A stretch of DNA of 64,000 nucleotides, taken from contig JAKLGU010000010.1 in the NCBI GenBank assembly GCA_022710485.1, positions 1-64,000 of the forward strand. The letters run 5' to 3'. The translations under genes were made by a program, and so were the position numbers. The notes under the pieces are model-generated. The model ran no database searches. It saw nothing but the letters and a program-made list of their open reading frames with translations, and had not been told where the DNA came from. The DNA comes from Gemmatimonadota bacterium. Its GTDB lineage: Bacteria; Gemmatimonadota; Gemmatimonadetes; Gemmatimonadales; GWC2-71-9. This document shows, in pieces, positions 17,289 through 25,874 of the stretch (the first letter of the stretch is position 1; each line of letters opens with the position of its first letter).

Positions 17289-17753
17289 CTAGTGGTGGGG
17301 CGAGGAGACTTCCTCGACCGCCTCGGTGTAGCGCAACACGGGGGCGCGCAGCGTGGCCGTCCCTGCGCGCGCAAAGTGGAGCTCGAGCGTGACGGTGTCG
17401 CCGGCCGCGAGCCGCCTGGTCAGGCCGTGCAGCATCAGGTGGTAGGAGCCCGGCGCGAGCCGGACCGGCCCGCCGGGCGGAATCGGGAGCGCCGCCGCCA
17501 CCTGCATCCTGTTCGCCACCATCTCGTGCAGCAGCACGGAGTCTGCCTCGGGGGAGCGGGCAGCCGTGAGCGTGTCGGCCTCGAAACCGAGGTTATCGAT
17601 GGACAGGAAGACCGAGGCTTCGGAGGGAGAGGGGGGCGCCGGGACCACCGCGTGGGAGATCGAGATGTCGCCAGCGGTGGCTCCGCCCCCGCGGTCCGGC
17701 CGACAGGCGAGGGCCACCGCCGCCAGGAGGATGACCCCGCGCGCCGAGGTCAT
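17289..17753 (-). CDS. PCu(A)C-type periplasmic copper chaperone, lipoprotein
   Basis: The 154-residue product has a lipoprotein signal with the modified cysteine at 17 (AAVALAC). The cupredoxin-like domain keeps the metal site: His76 with Met78 in LLHEM, Met83, and HLM (His105, Met107) in APGSYHLMLHGL; the 21-residue spacing between Met83 and His105 is as in the family, while the first His-Met spacing is shorter. PCuAC proteins deliver Cu(I) to the CuA site of cytochrome oxidase. No cox gene or SCO1 is adjacent in this window. The start overlaps the stop of the upstream DUF188 gene by four bases. Confidence 0.9.
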   Translation of the reverse strand: MTSARGVILLAAVALACRPDRGGGATAGDISISHAVVPAPPSPSEASVFLSIDNLGFEADTLTAARSPEADSVLLHEMVANRMQVAAALPIPPGGPVRLAPGSYHLMLHGLTRRLAAGDTVTLELHFARAGTATLRAPVLRYTEAVEEVSSPHH

Positions 17754-18208
17754 GGGGCGCGCAGGAGTCGGGTCAGCGCGCGGTCGAGCGCCGAGGCGAA
17801 CGCCTGCCGCGCACGGGCGTCGAAGGGGGGCGGTCCCCCCGTGACGATGCCGTTCGTGCGGGCCTGGTCCATGAAGTCCCGGATCGAGAGCCGCTCCCCG
17901 ATCGTCTCGACAGTGTGCTCATCCCCGCGGGGATCGAGCACCGCCACGTGCTTCGGTACCAGGAGCGCGGCCAGGGGGATGTCCTGCGTCACCACGAGGT
18001 CGCCCGCCACTGCGTGCTCGACGATGTGCCCGTCGGCCACGTCGGGCCCGCCGTCGACCCAGACCGCGGTGACATGCGGGTTGCCGGGCGGAGTCTGCAG
18101 CCGTTGGTTGGCCACGAGCACCGTCTCCAGCTTCAGTCGCCTGGCGGCGCGATAGACCAGTTCCTTCACGTCCCGCGGCGTGGCGTCGGCGTCGATCCAG
18201 ATCTTCAG
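17750..18208 (-). CDS. YaiI/YqxD (DUF188) family protein, apparent CTG start
   Basis: The 152-residue product is a PIN-like DUF188 protein: LKIWIDADATPRDVKEL at the very start, VWVDGGPDVADGHIVEHA with its acidic residues, DLVVTQDIPLAALLV, and the C-terminal FDARARQAFASALDRAL. The family consistently begins right at the KIWIDADA strand. In this frame no ATG, GTG or TTG exists there; the codon is CTG at 18206-18208, preceded by GGAGG six bases upstream. Length then equals the usual about 150 residues. Nuclease activity is predicted from the acidic residues but not proven for the family. Confidence 0.9.
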   Translation of the reverse strand: MKIWIDADATPRDVKELVYRAARRLKLETVLVANQRLQTPPGNPHVTAVWVDGGPDVADGHIVEHAVAGDLVVTQDIPLAALLVPKHVAVLDPRGDEHTVETIGERLSIRDFMDQARTNGIVTGGPPPFDARARQAFASALDRALTRLLRAP

Positions 18209-18308
18209 GGTGCGCCTCCACGATCGACGAATCCGGCTGCATCGCGAACCACTGCAATCAAGGCACGGCGCGTGGTGGCCGCCAGTACCCTGCGCCCCTC
18301 GCGCTCCG

Positions 18309-18338
18309 TTGCACAAAGGGCACCGGTCCCCGTAGTAT
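18309..18338 (+). promoter_or_regulatory. Candidate sigma-70-like promoter of the glycan cluster
   Basis: TTGCAC at 18309-18314 and TAGTAT at 18333-18338 are separated by 18 bases. Transcription would begin around 18345, only about six bases before the ATG at 18351, and no strong ribosome binding site precedes that ATG; the message may therefore be nearly leaderless. Confidence 0.45.
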
Positions 18339-18350
18339 GGATGCGGCCCC

Positions 18351-19220
18351 ATGAATCCCTCGCCCCGCATCAGCGCCATCGTCCCCAGCTACAACCGCCC
18401 CGACCTGCTCCGCCGGGTGCTCCTTGCGCTTGCCGCCCAGACCCGGCGGGTGGACGAGCTCGTCATCACCGACGACGGCTCCAGTGTGGACGTCCCGGCG
18501 GGCGTGGCTGACGTCCTCCCCGGCCTTCCCTTTCCGGTCACCTTTCTCTCGCAGCCGGACGAGGGCTTTCGCGCGGCCAAGTGCCGCAACAACGGCATCC
18601 GCGAGGCGACGGGCGACTTTCTGGTCTTCGCCGACCAGGACATTCTCTTCGCCCCGGGCTACGTCGAATTCTGCCTCCGGCACGCCCGCCCGCGGCAGTT
18701 CCTGGTCGGGTACCCCGTCCGCCTGACCGAGGCCGAGACCGCGACCATCACCGACGACCTGATCCGTGCCGGGCGGGTGACCGACCTCGTCCACGACGCC
18801 GGCCGGCGCAAGGTGCTCAGCCAGTTCCGGAAGGAGCGGTGGTACCTGGTGCTGCACGCGCTGCACCTCAGGCCCTTCGGCCCCAAGCTCCGCAGCGGAG
18901 TGTTCGCGGCATGGCGGGAGGACCTGCTGACCGTCAACGGCTTCGACGAGGAGTTCCGCGGCTGGGGCAACGAAGACGACGACCTCGGCCGCCGCCTCCA
19001 CCGCGCCGGGATCAAGGGCCGGAACGTGTTCTCCGAGCCGCTCTCCGTGCACATGTACCACCCGCCACACCACCAGTCGGGCAAGCGCACCAACGAGGAG
19101 TACCACGCGCGGCGGGTCCGCGAAATCCGGCGCGGCGCCGTCCGCGCGCACCACGGAGTCGAGCACCCGCTGGGCGACGTCTGGCCGACGCGCACGGTCC
19201 TTCGCGTGCCGGGCCGATAA
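18351..19220 (+). CDS. Family 2 glycosyltransferase with galactosyltransferase-like C-terminus
   Basis: The 289-residue cytoplasmic enzyme has the GT-A fold: nucleotide-binding start ISAIVPSYNRPDLL (residues 7-20), the DDGSS loop (41-45), ADQDILF with the metal-binding DQD (95-97), and GWGNEDDDLGRRLHRAG (about 207-223), the acceptor-side motif of the Glyco_transf_7C group. It should transfer a hexose from a nucleotide sugar during surface-glycan assembly; donor and acceptor are unknown. It opens a three-gene cluster: the next gene starts one base after its stop codon. Confidence 0.92.
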   Translation: MNPSPRISAIVPSYNRPDLLRRVLLALAAQTRRVDELVITDDGSSVDVPAGVADVLPGLPFPVTFLSQPDEGFRAAKCRNNGIREATGDFLVFADQDILFAPGYVEFCLRHARPRQFLVGYPVRLTEAETATITDDLIRAGRVTDLVHDAGRRKVLSQFRKERWYLVLHALHLRPFGPKLRSGVFAAWREDLLTVNGFDEEFRGWGNEDDDLGRRLHRAGIKGRNVFSEPLSVHMYHPPHHQSGKRTNEEYHARRVREIRRGAVRAHHGVEHPLGDVWPTRTVLRVPGR

Positions 19221-19221
19221 C

Positions 19222-20037
19222 GTGGGATGGCGCCATCGGCTCGCGTTTCGCTTCGTCGGCGGCCGTGTCCCGACCCCGGCGTCGTGCCTGCAGGGCGGCG
19301 CGATCCGGCTCAACTGGTGGAACCCGATTCCCAACCTGGGCGACGCCGTCTCCCCGCTCATCGTGAGCCATCTCTCCGGCCGGCCCGTCGTCCACACTGG
19401 AGACCGGGCGCGTGGGAAGCTGGTGGCGGTCGGCTCGATCCTGAACCGGGCCCGCGACGGCGACGTGGTCTGGGGGTCCGGGCTCATCAGCGCCGAGTCA
19501 CGGCCGAAGGGGACGCGCATCCTCGTCACCGCCGTCCGCGGCCCGCGCACCGCCGCCCGCCTCCGCGGGCTGGGCATCGACTGCCCGGACGTCTTCGGCG
19601 ACCCGGGGTGCCTCCTGCCGCGCCTGTACCCCCGCCCGCACGGCACCACCCCGCGCCATGAGCTGGGGGTGATCCCGCATCACCGGGACCAGGAACTCGT
19701 CGCGTCCCGCGATCCGGCGATCCGCCTGGTGGACATCATGTCCGGCCCGGAGGCGTTCCTCGCCGCGCTCTGGGACTGCCGGCGGGTGGTCTCCTCGTCG
19801 CTGCACGGGATCATCTTCGCCGAGGCCTATGGCATCCCGGCGCACTGGCTGGAACTGTCGGACCGGGTGCTGGGTGGGGGCCACAAGTTCGCCGACTACT
19901 ATGAGGGAACCGGGCGAGAGCGTCCCGAGCCGCTCACGCTCGCCACGATGAGCGCGCAGCCGGCGTGGACCCCGCCGACCGCCGGCGGCGCCGACCGGCT
20001 CGCCGCCGCGTTCCCGTTCCCGCGCGGCGCAGCGTGA
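19222..20037 (+). CDS. Polysaccharide pyruvyl transferase family protein
   Basis: The 271-residue product matches the ExoV/CsaB group that adds ketal pyruvate from phosphoenolpyruvate to glycan sugars. Key blocks are NWWNPIPNLGDAVSPLIV (about 31-48), the AVRGPRTAARLRGLG central motif, DPGCLLPRLYP, and VVSSSLHGIIFAEAYGIP (about 190-207) with its histidine. Start is the GTG at 19222, one base after the glycosyltransferase stop (19220); no other start gives the usual N-terminus. Its own stop overlaps the next GTG (GTGA), so the cluster is tightly coupled. Confidence 0.9.
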   Translation: MGWRHRLAFRFVGGRVPTPASCLQGGAIRLNWWNPIPNLGDAVSPLIVSHLSGRPVVHTGDRARGKLVAVGSILNRARDGDVVWGSGLISAESRPKGTRILVTAVRGPRTAARLRGLGIDCPDVFGDPGCLLPRLYPRPHGTTPRHELGVIPHHRDQELVASRDPAIRLVDIMSGPEAFLAALWDCRRVVSSSLHGIIFAEAYGIPAHWLELSDRVLGGGHKFADYYEGTGRERPEPLTLATMSAQPAWTPPTAGGADRLAAAFPFPRGAA

Positions 20038-20990
20038 ACCTCGCGGCCGGGCGGTTCCTGGTTCCGCGCCGGTACGAGGGGAATCCCTACGTCGCCAAGT
20101 TCGTGACCCTCTTCGAGCTGGTCGCCGGGCGACTCGGCGCCCGCGTGGTGTTCTGCGACGATGTCACCGAACGCGACCTGCCGGCCGACTGTCCCTTCGT
20201 CGTCGTGCTCAAGCCGGTGCAGTGGGGTCGTTCCGAAGGGTTCCGCGGGCTGTTGTCGCTGCCGGGTCGGATTCGGGTCTTCGGGCTCTGGGACGACATC
20301 CACCAGGGCACCAGGGGAACGAGGTACCTGAGCCGCGACCGCTGGATCCTGACCCGTTTCTTCCGGCGGTGCGACGCGATCCTCTGCACCTCGCACGACC
20401 CCTTCGTGCAGTGGTACCCCCGGCACGCCGCCAAGCTGGTCCACTTTCCGCACTTCTTCCGCACGGCCGATTTCCGGGCCGTGCCCTACAACGACGCGCC
20501 GATCGAGCGATGCGTCCTCTCGGGCGCCGTCGGGCGCTTCTATCCCGTGCGCAAGATCGCCGCGCGCAATCCCGATGTCGTGACGCTCAGGCATCCCGGG
20601 TACGGCGACGCGCCGGGGCGGGAAGTCCCCGGCCTGTTCGGGGAGGCGTACGCGCGGGAACTGTCGCGCTATCGCTGCGCGGTCACCTGCAGCGCCGTCA
20701 TCGGGTACGTCGTGGCCAAGTACATGGAGCTGCCGGCCGCCGGCTGCCTGCTGCTCGCCACCTACACCAGCGATCTCGACCGCCTCGGCTTCGAGGACGG
20801 CGTGAACTACGTGCGAGTGGATGAGGAGTCGTTCGACGGGAAGCTTGCGGAGGTCCTGGCGGCACCCGAGGCTTTCGAGCGAATTCGGCGGGCCGGGTTC
20901 GAGATGGTGCGTGGCCGGCACTCGGACGACCACCGGGCGGAGCAGCTCGAACAATTGATCCGGGAGCGGTGCGCCACGCGCGCCGGCTAG
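20034..20990 (+). CDS. Glycosyltransferase-like protein (CgeB / GT-B type)
   Basis: The 318-residue product looks like a GT-B glycosyltransferase of the CgeB-like group: FGLWDDIHQG near residue 85, the CDAILCTSHDP loop (about 115), a C-terminal VVAKYMELPAAGCLLLATYTSD block (about 225-246, shown in part) and the acidic FEDGVNYVRVDEESFDGKL region typical of nucleotide-sugar binding. Start GTG 20034 overlaps the preceding stop by three bases. The donor is unknown. Its TAG stop lies inside a CTAG that also encodes the stop of the convergent acetyltransferase. Confidence 0.82.
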   Translation: MNLAAGRFLVPRRYEGNPYVAKFVTLFELVAGRLGARVVFCDDVTERDLPADCPFVVVLKPVQWGRSEGFRGLLSLPGRIRVFGLWDDIHQGTRGTRYLSRDRWILTRFFRRCDAILCTSHDPFVQWYPRHAAKLVHFPHFFRTADFRAVPYNDAPIERCVLSGAVGRFYPVRKIAARNPDVVTLRHPGYGDAPGREVPGLFGEAYARELSRYRCAVTCSAVIGYVVAKYMELPAAGCLLLATYTSDLDRLGFEDGVNYVRVDEESFDGKLAEVLAAPEAFERIRRAGFEMVRGRHSDDHRAEQLEQLIRERCATRAG

Positions 20991-21526
20991 GGGAGGGCCC
21001 GGCCGTAGAGCTGAATCGTCGCCGCGCCGCCGGGCCACTCGATGGGCCCCTCGAATTCGAACCCGAGCTTCTCCAGCACGCGGATGGAACCGCGGTTGTC
21101 GGCCTGGACGATCGCCACGAGCCGGGTCAGGCCGAAGGCGGTCCTCCCGTGCTCCACCACCGCCGATCCCGACTCGACGGCGTAGCCCCGGGACCAGAAC
21201 GCCGGCCGGAAGGCGAAGCCGATGTCCACGTCGGGGAGGGTCTCCCGCTTCAGCAGCCCGCAGAGCCCGATCGGCGCGCCGTCTTCCTTCCTCAGCACCA
21301 ACCAGAGCCCGAACCCGAACGCCTCGTAGCTTGCCATCGCGCCGTTCCGGACGTAGGCGCGCGCCTCCTCCACAGTGCGCACACCCCGGTCGCCGATGTA
21401 CTGGTGGAATGAGGGCTCGTTCAGGAGGGCCAGCATGAACTCGGCGTCGTCCTCGGTGAGCCGACGCAGCGTGAGGCGCTCGGTCTCGAGCACGACGGTA
21501 GGGCCGTTCACATCGGCGGCGTTCAT
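20987..21526 (-). CDS. GNAT-family N-acetyltransferase (RimJ/RimL type)
   Basis: The 179-residue enzyme has the acetyltransferase_3 layout: LETERLTLRRLTEDDAEFM at the start (residues 13-31), IGLCGLLKRETLPDVDIGF (about 86-104), FRPAFWSRGYAVESG as the acetyl-CoA pyrophosphate loop, and VQADNRGSIRVLEKLGFEFEG near the C-terminus. It likely acetylates an N-terminal or side-chain amine; the target is unknown. The start overlaps the DUF1697 gene's stop (ATGA) and the end overlaps the glycosyltransferase end by four bases (CTAG). Confidence 0.9.
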   Translation of the reverse strand: MNAADVNGPTVVLETERLTLRRLTEDDAEFMLALLNEPSFHQYIGDRGVRTVEEARAYVRNGAMASYEAFGFGLWLVLRKEDGAPIGLCGLLKRETLPDVDIGFAFRPAFWSRGYAVESGSAVVEHGRTAFGLTRLVAIVQADNRGSIRVLEKLGFEFEGPIEWPGGAATIQLYGRALP

Positions 21527-22065
21527 GCCGTCAACGCGGCGGCGAGTTTGCGGACGGTGGTGATGTTGCGCGCGGTAGCCGGCCCGCGGAGCGCCTTTTC
21601 CAGCCTGGCGGGGGTCACCTTCGAGTCGCTGATCCTGCCGTGGCGGAGCCAATAGGCCTCGCGTCCCCGAACGTGGAAGGCATCGGTGTCGGTCTGGAGG
21701 GACAGGAGCGCCTCCTGGGCGGGGGTGTCGAGGGGCTGCTTGAGAAAGATGACGGACAGGGCGTGGTCGGCGCCGAGCGGCTCGGCGGCGGGGAAGGGGC
21801 GGTGGGCCACGATTTCGGCGAGTTCGCCGGGGCGCCGGAGAAAGGTGGCCACCTCGTAGCCGAGCGCCTGGCGCAGGTGTGTCTCGATTGAGCGCTCGAT
21901 CCGCGCGCCAGCACCTCCCCGCGCCGAGAAGAGGACGTTCCCGCTGGCGATGACGGTGGCGACGTCCTCGAACTTGAGCGACTCGAAGAGCGCCCGGAGC
22001 CGTGCCATGGGAACGACATGTCCCCCGACGTTGATGGCGCGGAGCAGCGCGACGTACCGGGTCAG
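21523..22065 (-). CDS. DUF1697-family protein, apparent CTG start
   Basis: The 180-residue product begins at the family's fixed N-terminus, TRYVALLRAINVGGHVVPM, and continues with FESLKFEDVATVIASGNVLF, FLRRPGELAEIV, and the C-terminal TARNITTVRKLAAAL. DUF1697 proteins are cytoplasmic and of unknown function. The codon in the start position is CTG (22063-22065): its bases overlap the TGA stop of the upstream coiled-coil gene (CTGA) and GGAGG lies four bases upstream. No ATG/GTG/TTG upstream in frame gives a plausible alternative, because the longer frame runs antisense-like through other genes. Confidence 0.9.
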   Translation of the reverse strand: MTRYVALLRAINVGGHVVPMARLRALFESLKFEDVATVIASGNVLFSARGGAGARIERSIETHLRQALGYEVATFLRRPGELAEIVAHRPFPAAEPLGADHALSVIFLKQPLDTPAQEALLSLQTDTDAFHVRGREAYWLRHGRISDSKVTPARLEKALRGPATARNITTVRKLAAALTA

Positions 22066-22328
22066 GCGTCCTCCGTGCCTTGGGGCAGGGACCGCCGCTC
22101 GCCTTGTGTGCCCGTCGCGAGCAGCCGCTCCGCGAACTCCAGCCGGCCCTCCACCTCGGCGAGCCGCCTCTCCACCAGTTCGAGGCGCTCGAGCCGGTCC
22201 TCGAGCTGCGCCAGGAGGATCGGCTGCTGCACGGCCTGCTTCCGGAGGTGGCTGACGAGCAGCGTCCCGACCCAGACCGCGCCGGTGATGGCCCCGGTCG
22301 CGAGTGCCCACATCACGATAGCGCCCAT
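22062..22328 (-). CDS. Small membrane protein with C-terminal coiled coil (RLEFAERLLA motif)
   Basis: The 88-residue product has one N-terminal transmembrane helix (about 4-25) followed by a charged helix with heptad-like leucines (LEDRLERLELVERRLAEVE). Its VEGRLEFAERLLATG segment matches the C-terminal motif of the proteins at 6083-6367 and 47820-48179. Function unknown. It starts directly after the stop of the NAD-binding gene (22329) and its stop overlaps the DUF1697 start, so it sits inside a coupled operon. Confidence 0.75.
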   Translation of the reverse strand: MGAIVMWALATGAITGAVWVGTLLVSHLRKQAVQQPILLAQLEDRLERLELVERRLAEVEGRLEFAERLLATGTQGERRSLPQGTEDA

Positions 22329-23015
22329 TCAGCTCCCCTGGCATGCGGTCATGCCGGCGGCCGCGTTGATGTCCTCGGTTTCCAGCACTGGCCGCGGATA
22401 CCCGTGCGCCGCCACCTCGAGCATGGCCCGCCCGACGTTGACCGAGGTGGTCACGTGCGTCGGGGCGAGGCGCTGGAGGAGCGGATAGAGCGGGCCTAGC
22501 AGGGTGTACGCCGCCCGGTAGAGACCCGTCTTGGACTGGACTCCCGCGAGCGGCTGGATGTACCCGGGGCGGAACATGTACGCCGCCCGGAACGGCAACG
22601 CAAGCAGCGCCTGCTCGGTCTGCCCCTTGACGCGCGCCCACATCACCCGCCCGCGCCCGGTGCTGTCGGTGCCCTCGCCCGACACGTAACAGCACACCAC
22701 GCCCGGGGCGGCGTCGAGCACGGCGCGCGCGGCCGCGAGGGTGAGGTCGTAGGTCAGCCGGCGGTACTCGTCCTCGCCGAGCCGGAAGGAGGACACCCCG
22801 AGACAGAAGAAGCAGGCGTCGGCTCCCTCGAAGGCGCTCCGCAACGGGGTGAAATCGAAGAAGTCCCGGTGCCGCACCTCGCGAAGCTTGGGGTGCGTAA
22901 CGCCGCCGGCGCTCCGCACCACCGACACCACCGAATCCACCCGTGGATCGGCGAGACACTCCGCGAGCACCCCGCTCCCGACCATGCCGGTGGCCCCGAA
23001 GAGGATGACCTTCAC
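22329..23015 (-). CDS. NAD(P)-binding Rossmann protein (epimerase/NmrA-like)
   Basis: The 228-residue product begins with VKVILFGATGMVGSGVL, holding the GxxGxxG dinucleotide loop, followed by a second strand with SVVRS and the ADACFFCLGVSSF strand typical of atypical short-chain dehydrogenases that lack a strict YxxxK pair. FRPGYIQPL near residue 150 is common in this group. Substrate unknown. I chose the GTG at 23013-23015 because the Rossmann strand begins directly there; longer reading would add an unrelated stretch. Confidence 0.85.
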   Translation of the reverse strand: MKVILFGATGMVGSGVLAECLADPRVDSVVSVVRSAGGVTHPKLREVRHRDFFDFTPLRSAFEGADACFFCLGVSSFRLGEDEYRRLTYDLTLAAARAVLDAAPGVVCCYVSGEGTDSTGRGRVMWARVKGQTEQALLALPFRAAYMFRPGYIQPLAGVQSKTGLYRAAYTLLGPLYPLLQRLAPTHVTTSVNVGRAMLEVAAHGYPRPVLETEDINAAAGMTACQGS

Positions 23016-23028
23016 CTCGAGCCCCTGC

Positions 23029-24138
23029 TCATGCGGTCGTGACCTCCAGCACCGGCTTCCCCAGGACATCGAGGCGGGGCCGGACACCCAGCCCGGGCTC
23101 GTGCGACGCGGCCAGGAACCCGTCCACCCGCTGCGGCGCGCCGTCGGCGAAGCTCACCGAACCGTACGAGTTGAAGTCGGTGGCCGAGAAGAGGAACCGC
23201 TCGGGCGTGCTGTGGGCCAGGTGGGCGATGGCCGCCGTCGTGATGTCGCCGCCCCAGGTGTCCTCGATGGTCATCGCGATGCCGAGCGACACGCAGAGGT
23301 CGCGGATCTGCCGCGCGCGGGTCAGGCCGCCCACCTTCGAGATCTTCAGGTTGATGACGTCCATCGCCTGGTCGGCGATGCCCCGCACCACCGCGTCGAG
23401 GCTGTCGATCACCTCGTCGAGCACGAAGGGGCGGTTGGTGTGCCGCCGGACCGCGAGACATTCCTCGTAGCTGTAGCACGGCTGCTCGATGTAGACGTCC
23501 ACGTCGCGGACGGCGTCGGCCACCCGGACGGCGGCGTGCTGGGTCCAGCCGGTGTTGGCGTCGGCGATCAGGACATCACCCCGTTGGAGCTTCGTCGCCG
23601 CGGCGCGGATCCGGTCGATGTCGGTGTCCGGGTCGCCGCCCACCTTGAGCTGGAACTTCCGGTAGCCCTCGGCGCGGTACTGGGCGATGCGGCCGGCCAT
23701 CGCCTCCGGCGACTCCTGTGAAATGGCGCGATAGAGCGCAAAGCGCTCGCCGACGTGGCCGCCCATCAGCGTCGCGACCGACAGCCCCGCCTCCTGGCCG
23801 AGAAGGTCCCAGCACGCCATGTCGATCGGCGACTTCACGTAGGGATGCCCGCGCATCGCGGCGTCCATCCTCCGGTTCACCTCGCCCAGCGCCAGGGGGT
23901 CCATGCCGAGCAGGTACGGGGCCAGCTCGGCGATCCCGGTGCGCGCGCCGCGGGCGTAGGCCGGCAGGTAGGCGGGACCCAGCGGGCAGACCTCGCCCCA
24001 GCCGGAGCGCCCGGTGTCGGTCACGACTTCGACCACCGTGGAGTCGAACACCGAGACGGAATTGCCGCCCGACCACTTGTAGCTGCCCTCGAGCAGGGGG
24101 AGGTCGACCTGGTAGGCGCGAATGGCCGTGATCTTCAT
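23029..24138 (-). CDS. Enolase-superfamily enzyme, mandelate racemase/muconate lactonizing group
   Basis: The 369-residue enzyme has the capping domain plus TIM barrel. Catalytic candidates: Lys165 in FQLKVGG, metal ligands Asp193 (IADANTGW), Glu218 (YIEQPC) and Asp241 (VLDEVID), and Lys265 in NLKISKVGG. The pattern, including [18 protein letters not shown] near the start, resembles cis-3-hydroxy-L-proline dehydratases and hydroxyproline-betaine epimerases; this finer assignment is tentative. The start overlaps the stop of the TauE-type exporter by four bases, so the two are made together. Confidence 0.87.
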   Translation of the reverse strand: MKITAIRAYQVDLPLLEGSYKWSGGNSVSVFDSTVVEVVTDTGRSGWGEVCPLGPAYLPAYARGARTGIAELAPYLLGMDPLALGEVNRRMDAAMRGHPYVKSPIDMACWDLLGQEAGLSVATLMGGHVGERFALYRAISQESPEAMAGRIAQYRAEGYRKFQLKVGGDPDTDIDRIRAAATKLQRGDVLIADANTGWTQHAAVRVADAVRDVDVYIEQPCYSYEECLAVRRHTNRPFVLDEVIDSLDAVVRGIADQAMDVINLKISKVGGLTRARQIRDLCVSLGIAMTIEDTWGGDITTAAIAHLAHSTPERFLFSATDFNSYGSVSFADGAPQRVDGFLAASHEPGLGVRPRLDVLGKPVLEVTTA

Positions 24139-24929
24139 ACGGTCTCCTGGAGGGCCGAGCGCCACATCAGCGCCGAGGTGTAGATAAGGACGCCGACGAC
24201 GAGCCACCGTACGGCATCGAGCGGGAGCGAGGTGACGAGGAACGCCGCCACCAGCACGCCGGGAATGCCGCCGAGGGTCAGGCCGAGCGCGGTGCGGCGG
24301 TGGAAGCGCTTGGCGGGAATGAACCGCGCGGCAGCGAGTGGCAGGGTCAGCGCCGCCGATCCCATCATGATGGGAAAGGCGGCGGTCGGGTTCATCCCGA
24401 GCAGGCTGACAAGCGCCATGCAGGGGGCGTAGTTGCCGATGCCGAGGCTGGTGAGCGCGCCAATCAGGGCATTCACGGCGACGCCGATCAGGAGCGCGGC
24501 GCCCGTCAGGGCCAGCGCATCGCCGCCGGCGGGGAAGACGTGGACCTGGCGCAGGAAGATGAAGGCGGCGGTGGCCAGCAGGGCCGCGGCGAGGGCGCGC
24601 TGGATGGTGCGTCGGGGCCAGCCGACCACGATGCCGGCCCCAAACCAGGCGCCGAGGGCGCTGGCGCCGATCATCGCGACGAGCGTAAGGAGTTCGACAC
24701 GGACCACCGTGATGTAGAGAACCGCCTCGAGGATCGTGGGGAGCGCGTGCCCCACGTTCAGGGTGCCCGGAATGTCCTCGTCCTCGACCAGCTTCCCCAG
24801 CTTGAGGGCCGTGGTCGTGGTCGCAAAGGAGCCCACCCCGAGCGTATCGAGGAAGTCGATGACGAATCCGAGGCCGAGCAGGCCGGCGAAGGGGGGGCGC
24901 CTGGACGCGGCGAGTGGCCTCTCGCCCAT
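24135..24929 (-). CDS. TauE/SafE-family membrane exporter
   Basis: The 264-residue product has eight hydrophobic helices and two internal repeats, as in the TSUP (TauE/SafE) family of anion transporters. Marks are [24 protein letters not shown] near residue 20-43 (shown in part), [16 protein letters not shown], and in the second half [19 protein letters not shown]. Members move sulfite, sulfoacetate or other organic acids. It lies 0 bases downstream of the NmrA gene stop and overlaps the enolase-superfamily gene, which suggests that it exports a related acid or product. Confidence 0.88.
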   Translation of the reverse strand: MGERPLAASRRPPFAGLLGLGFVIDFLDTLGVGSFATTTTALKLGKLVEDEDIPGTLNVGHALPTILEAVLYITVVRVELLTLVAMIGASALGAWFGAGIVVGWPRRTIQRALAAALLATAAFIFLRQVHVFPAGGDALALTGAALLIGVAVNALIGALTSLGIGNYAPCMALVSLLGMNPTAAFPIMMGSAALTLPLAAARFIPAKRFHRRTALGLTLGGIPGVLVAAFLVTSLPLDAVRWLVVGVLIYTSALMWRSALQETV

Positions 24930-25793
24930 CTAGGTGGCCCGGGGCCCGGCCGCCCATGCCTTGGCCCACGCGCCGAACCCGGTCGACGTGACGCCGAACT
25001 CGCGCTCCAGCGCCGGGATGTCGGCGTTGTAGCCCACCCGCTCGAACCACTCCAGCATCAGGGCGAAGTCCTCACTGTTCTTCCGGATCTCGGACATGGG
25101 AAGCTGGACGTACTCGATGGCGCGGCCGAGCGCGGTGCCGATGTGGCGCGTCGCTTCGGCCATGGTAAGCGCCTCGCCCGCCAGATCGATCTCGCGGCGG
25201 TTGAGCCGGGCGGCGTCGGTGAACGCGCGGGCGCCATAGACGCCGATGTCCCGGACGGCGATCATCTGCAGCGCGGTGTCGGGCCGGAGCCCCGAATAGA
25301 TCTTGTCGCCGTTCAGGAACCAGGCGCTGACCATGTTCTCCATGAAGAACACCGGCCGCAGGATCACGTGGGAGGGGAACCCCAGCGCCCGGACCGTCCC
25401 CTCGATCCGCCACTTGTTCTCGAAGTGCGGGATGCCGGTGGCGCGGTGCGCCGATCCGACGGAGCTGTAGACGTAGTGCTGGACATCGGCCTCCCGGGCG
25501 AGCCGGGCGATGCGGTGGCCCTGCTCTTCCTCCCCTTCCACCCCGGCTTCCCAGGTGTTCTGGACGGCGAAGACGCCCCAGGCGCCGGTGAGCGCGTTCC
25601 GCAGCGACGCCTCGTCGTTCAGGTCGCCCTGGACGATCGTGACGCCCTTCTGCTTGAGCGCCGCTGCGGCCGGGCTGTCCGGCTTGCGGGTCATGCCCTT
25701 CAACTGGAACCCGGCCCCGGCGAGCTCGGCCGCGACGGCGCCGCCCTGCTGTCCCGTGGCGCCAGTGATGAGAATCGTCTTGGGTGTCGGCAT
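24930..25793 (-). CDS. NmrA-like NAD(P)-binding protein
   Basis: The 287-residue product starts with [19 protein letters not shown], the NmrA-type dinucleotide loop, followed by [22 protein letters not shown] and [20 protein letters not shown], which are the signature blocks of the NmrA/HSCARG group; [11 protein letters not shown] is also typical. Such proteins sense NADP(H) or act as quinone or isoflavone-type reductases. Its stop abuts the start of the TauE-type exporter, so all three genes here probably form one operon with this as first gene. Confidence 0.9.
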   Translation of the reverse strand: MPTPKTILITGATGQQGGAVAAELAGAGFQLKGMTRKPDSPAAAALKQKGVTIVQGDLNDEASLRNALTGAWGVFAVQNTWEAGVEGEEEQGHRIARLAREADVQHYVYSSVGSAHRATGIPHFENKWRIEGTVRALGFPSHVILRPVFFMENMVSAWFLNGDKIYSGLRPDTALQMIAVRDIGVYGARAFTDAARLNRREIDLAGEALTMAEATRHIGTALGRAIEYVQLPMSEIRKNSEDFALMLEWFERVGYNADIPALEREFGVTSTGFGAWAKAWAAGPRAT

Positions 25794-25874
25794 GGAACCG
25801 TCCTTGAGCGCGTGAGTAGGTGAGTATGGTACGATGGTCCGATGATACCCGGCAACCGGTCCCAGGTTCGCCGG

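Noticed and set aside
22329..22959. 478-residue minus frame merging DUF1697 with an upstream segment
   Set aside because: The upstream part is the shifted frame of the NAD-binding gene; the family start is at the CTG 22065.
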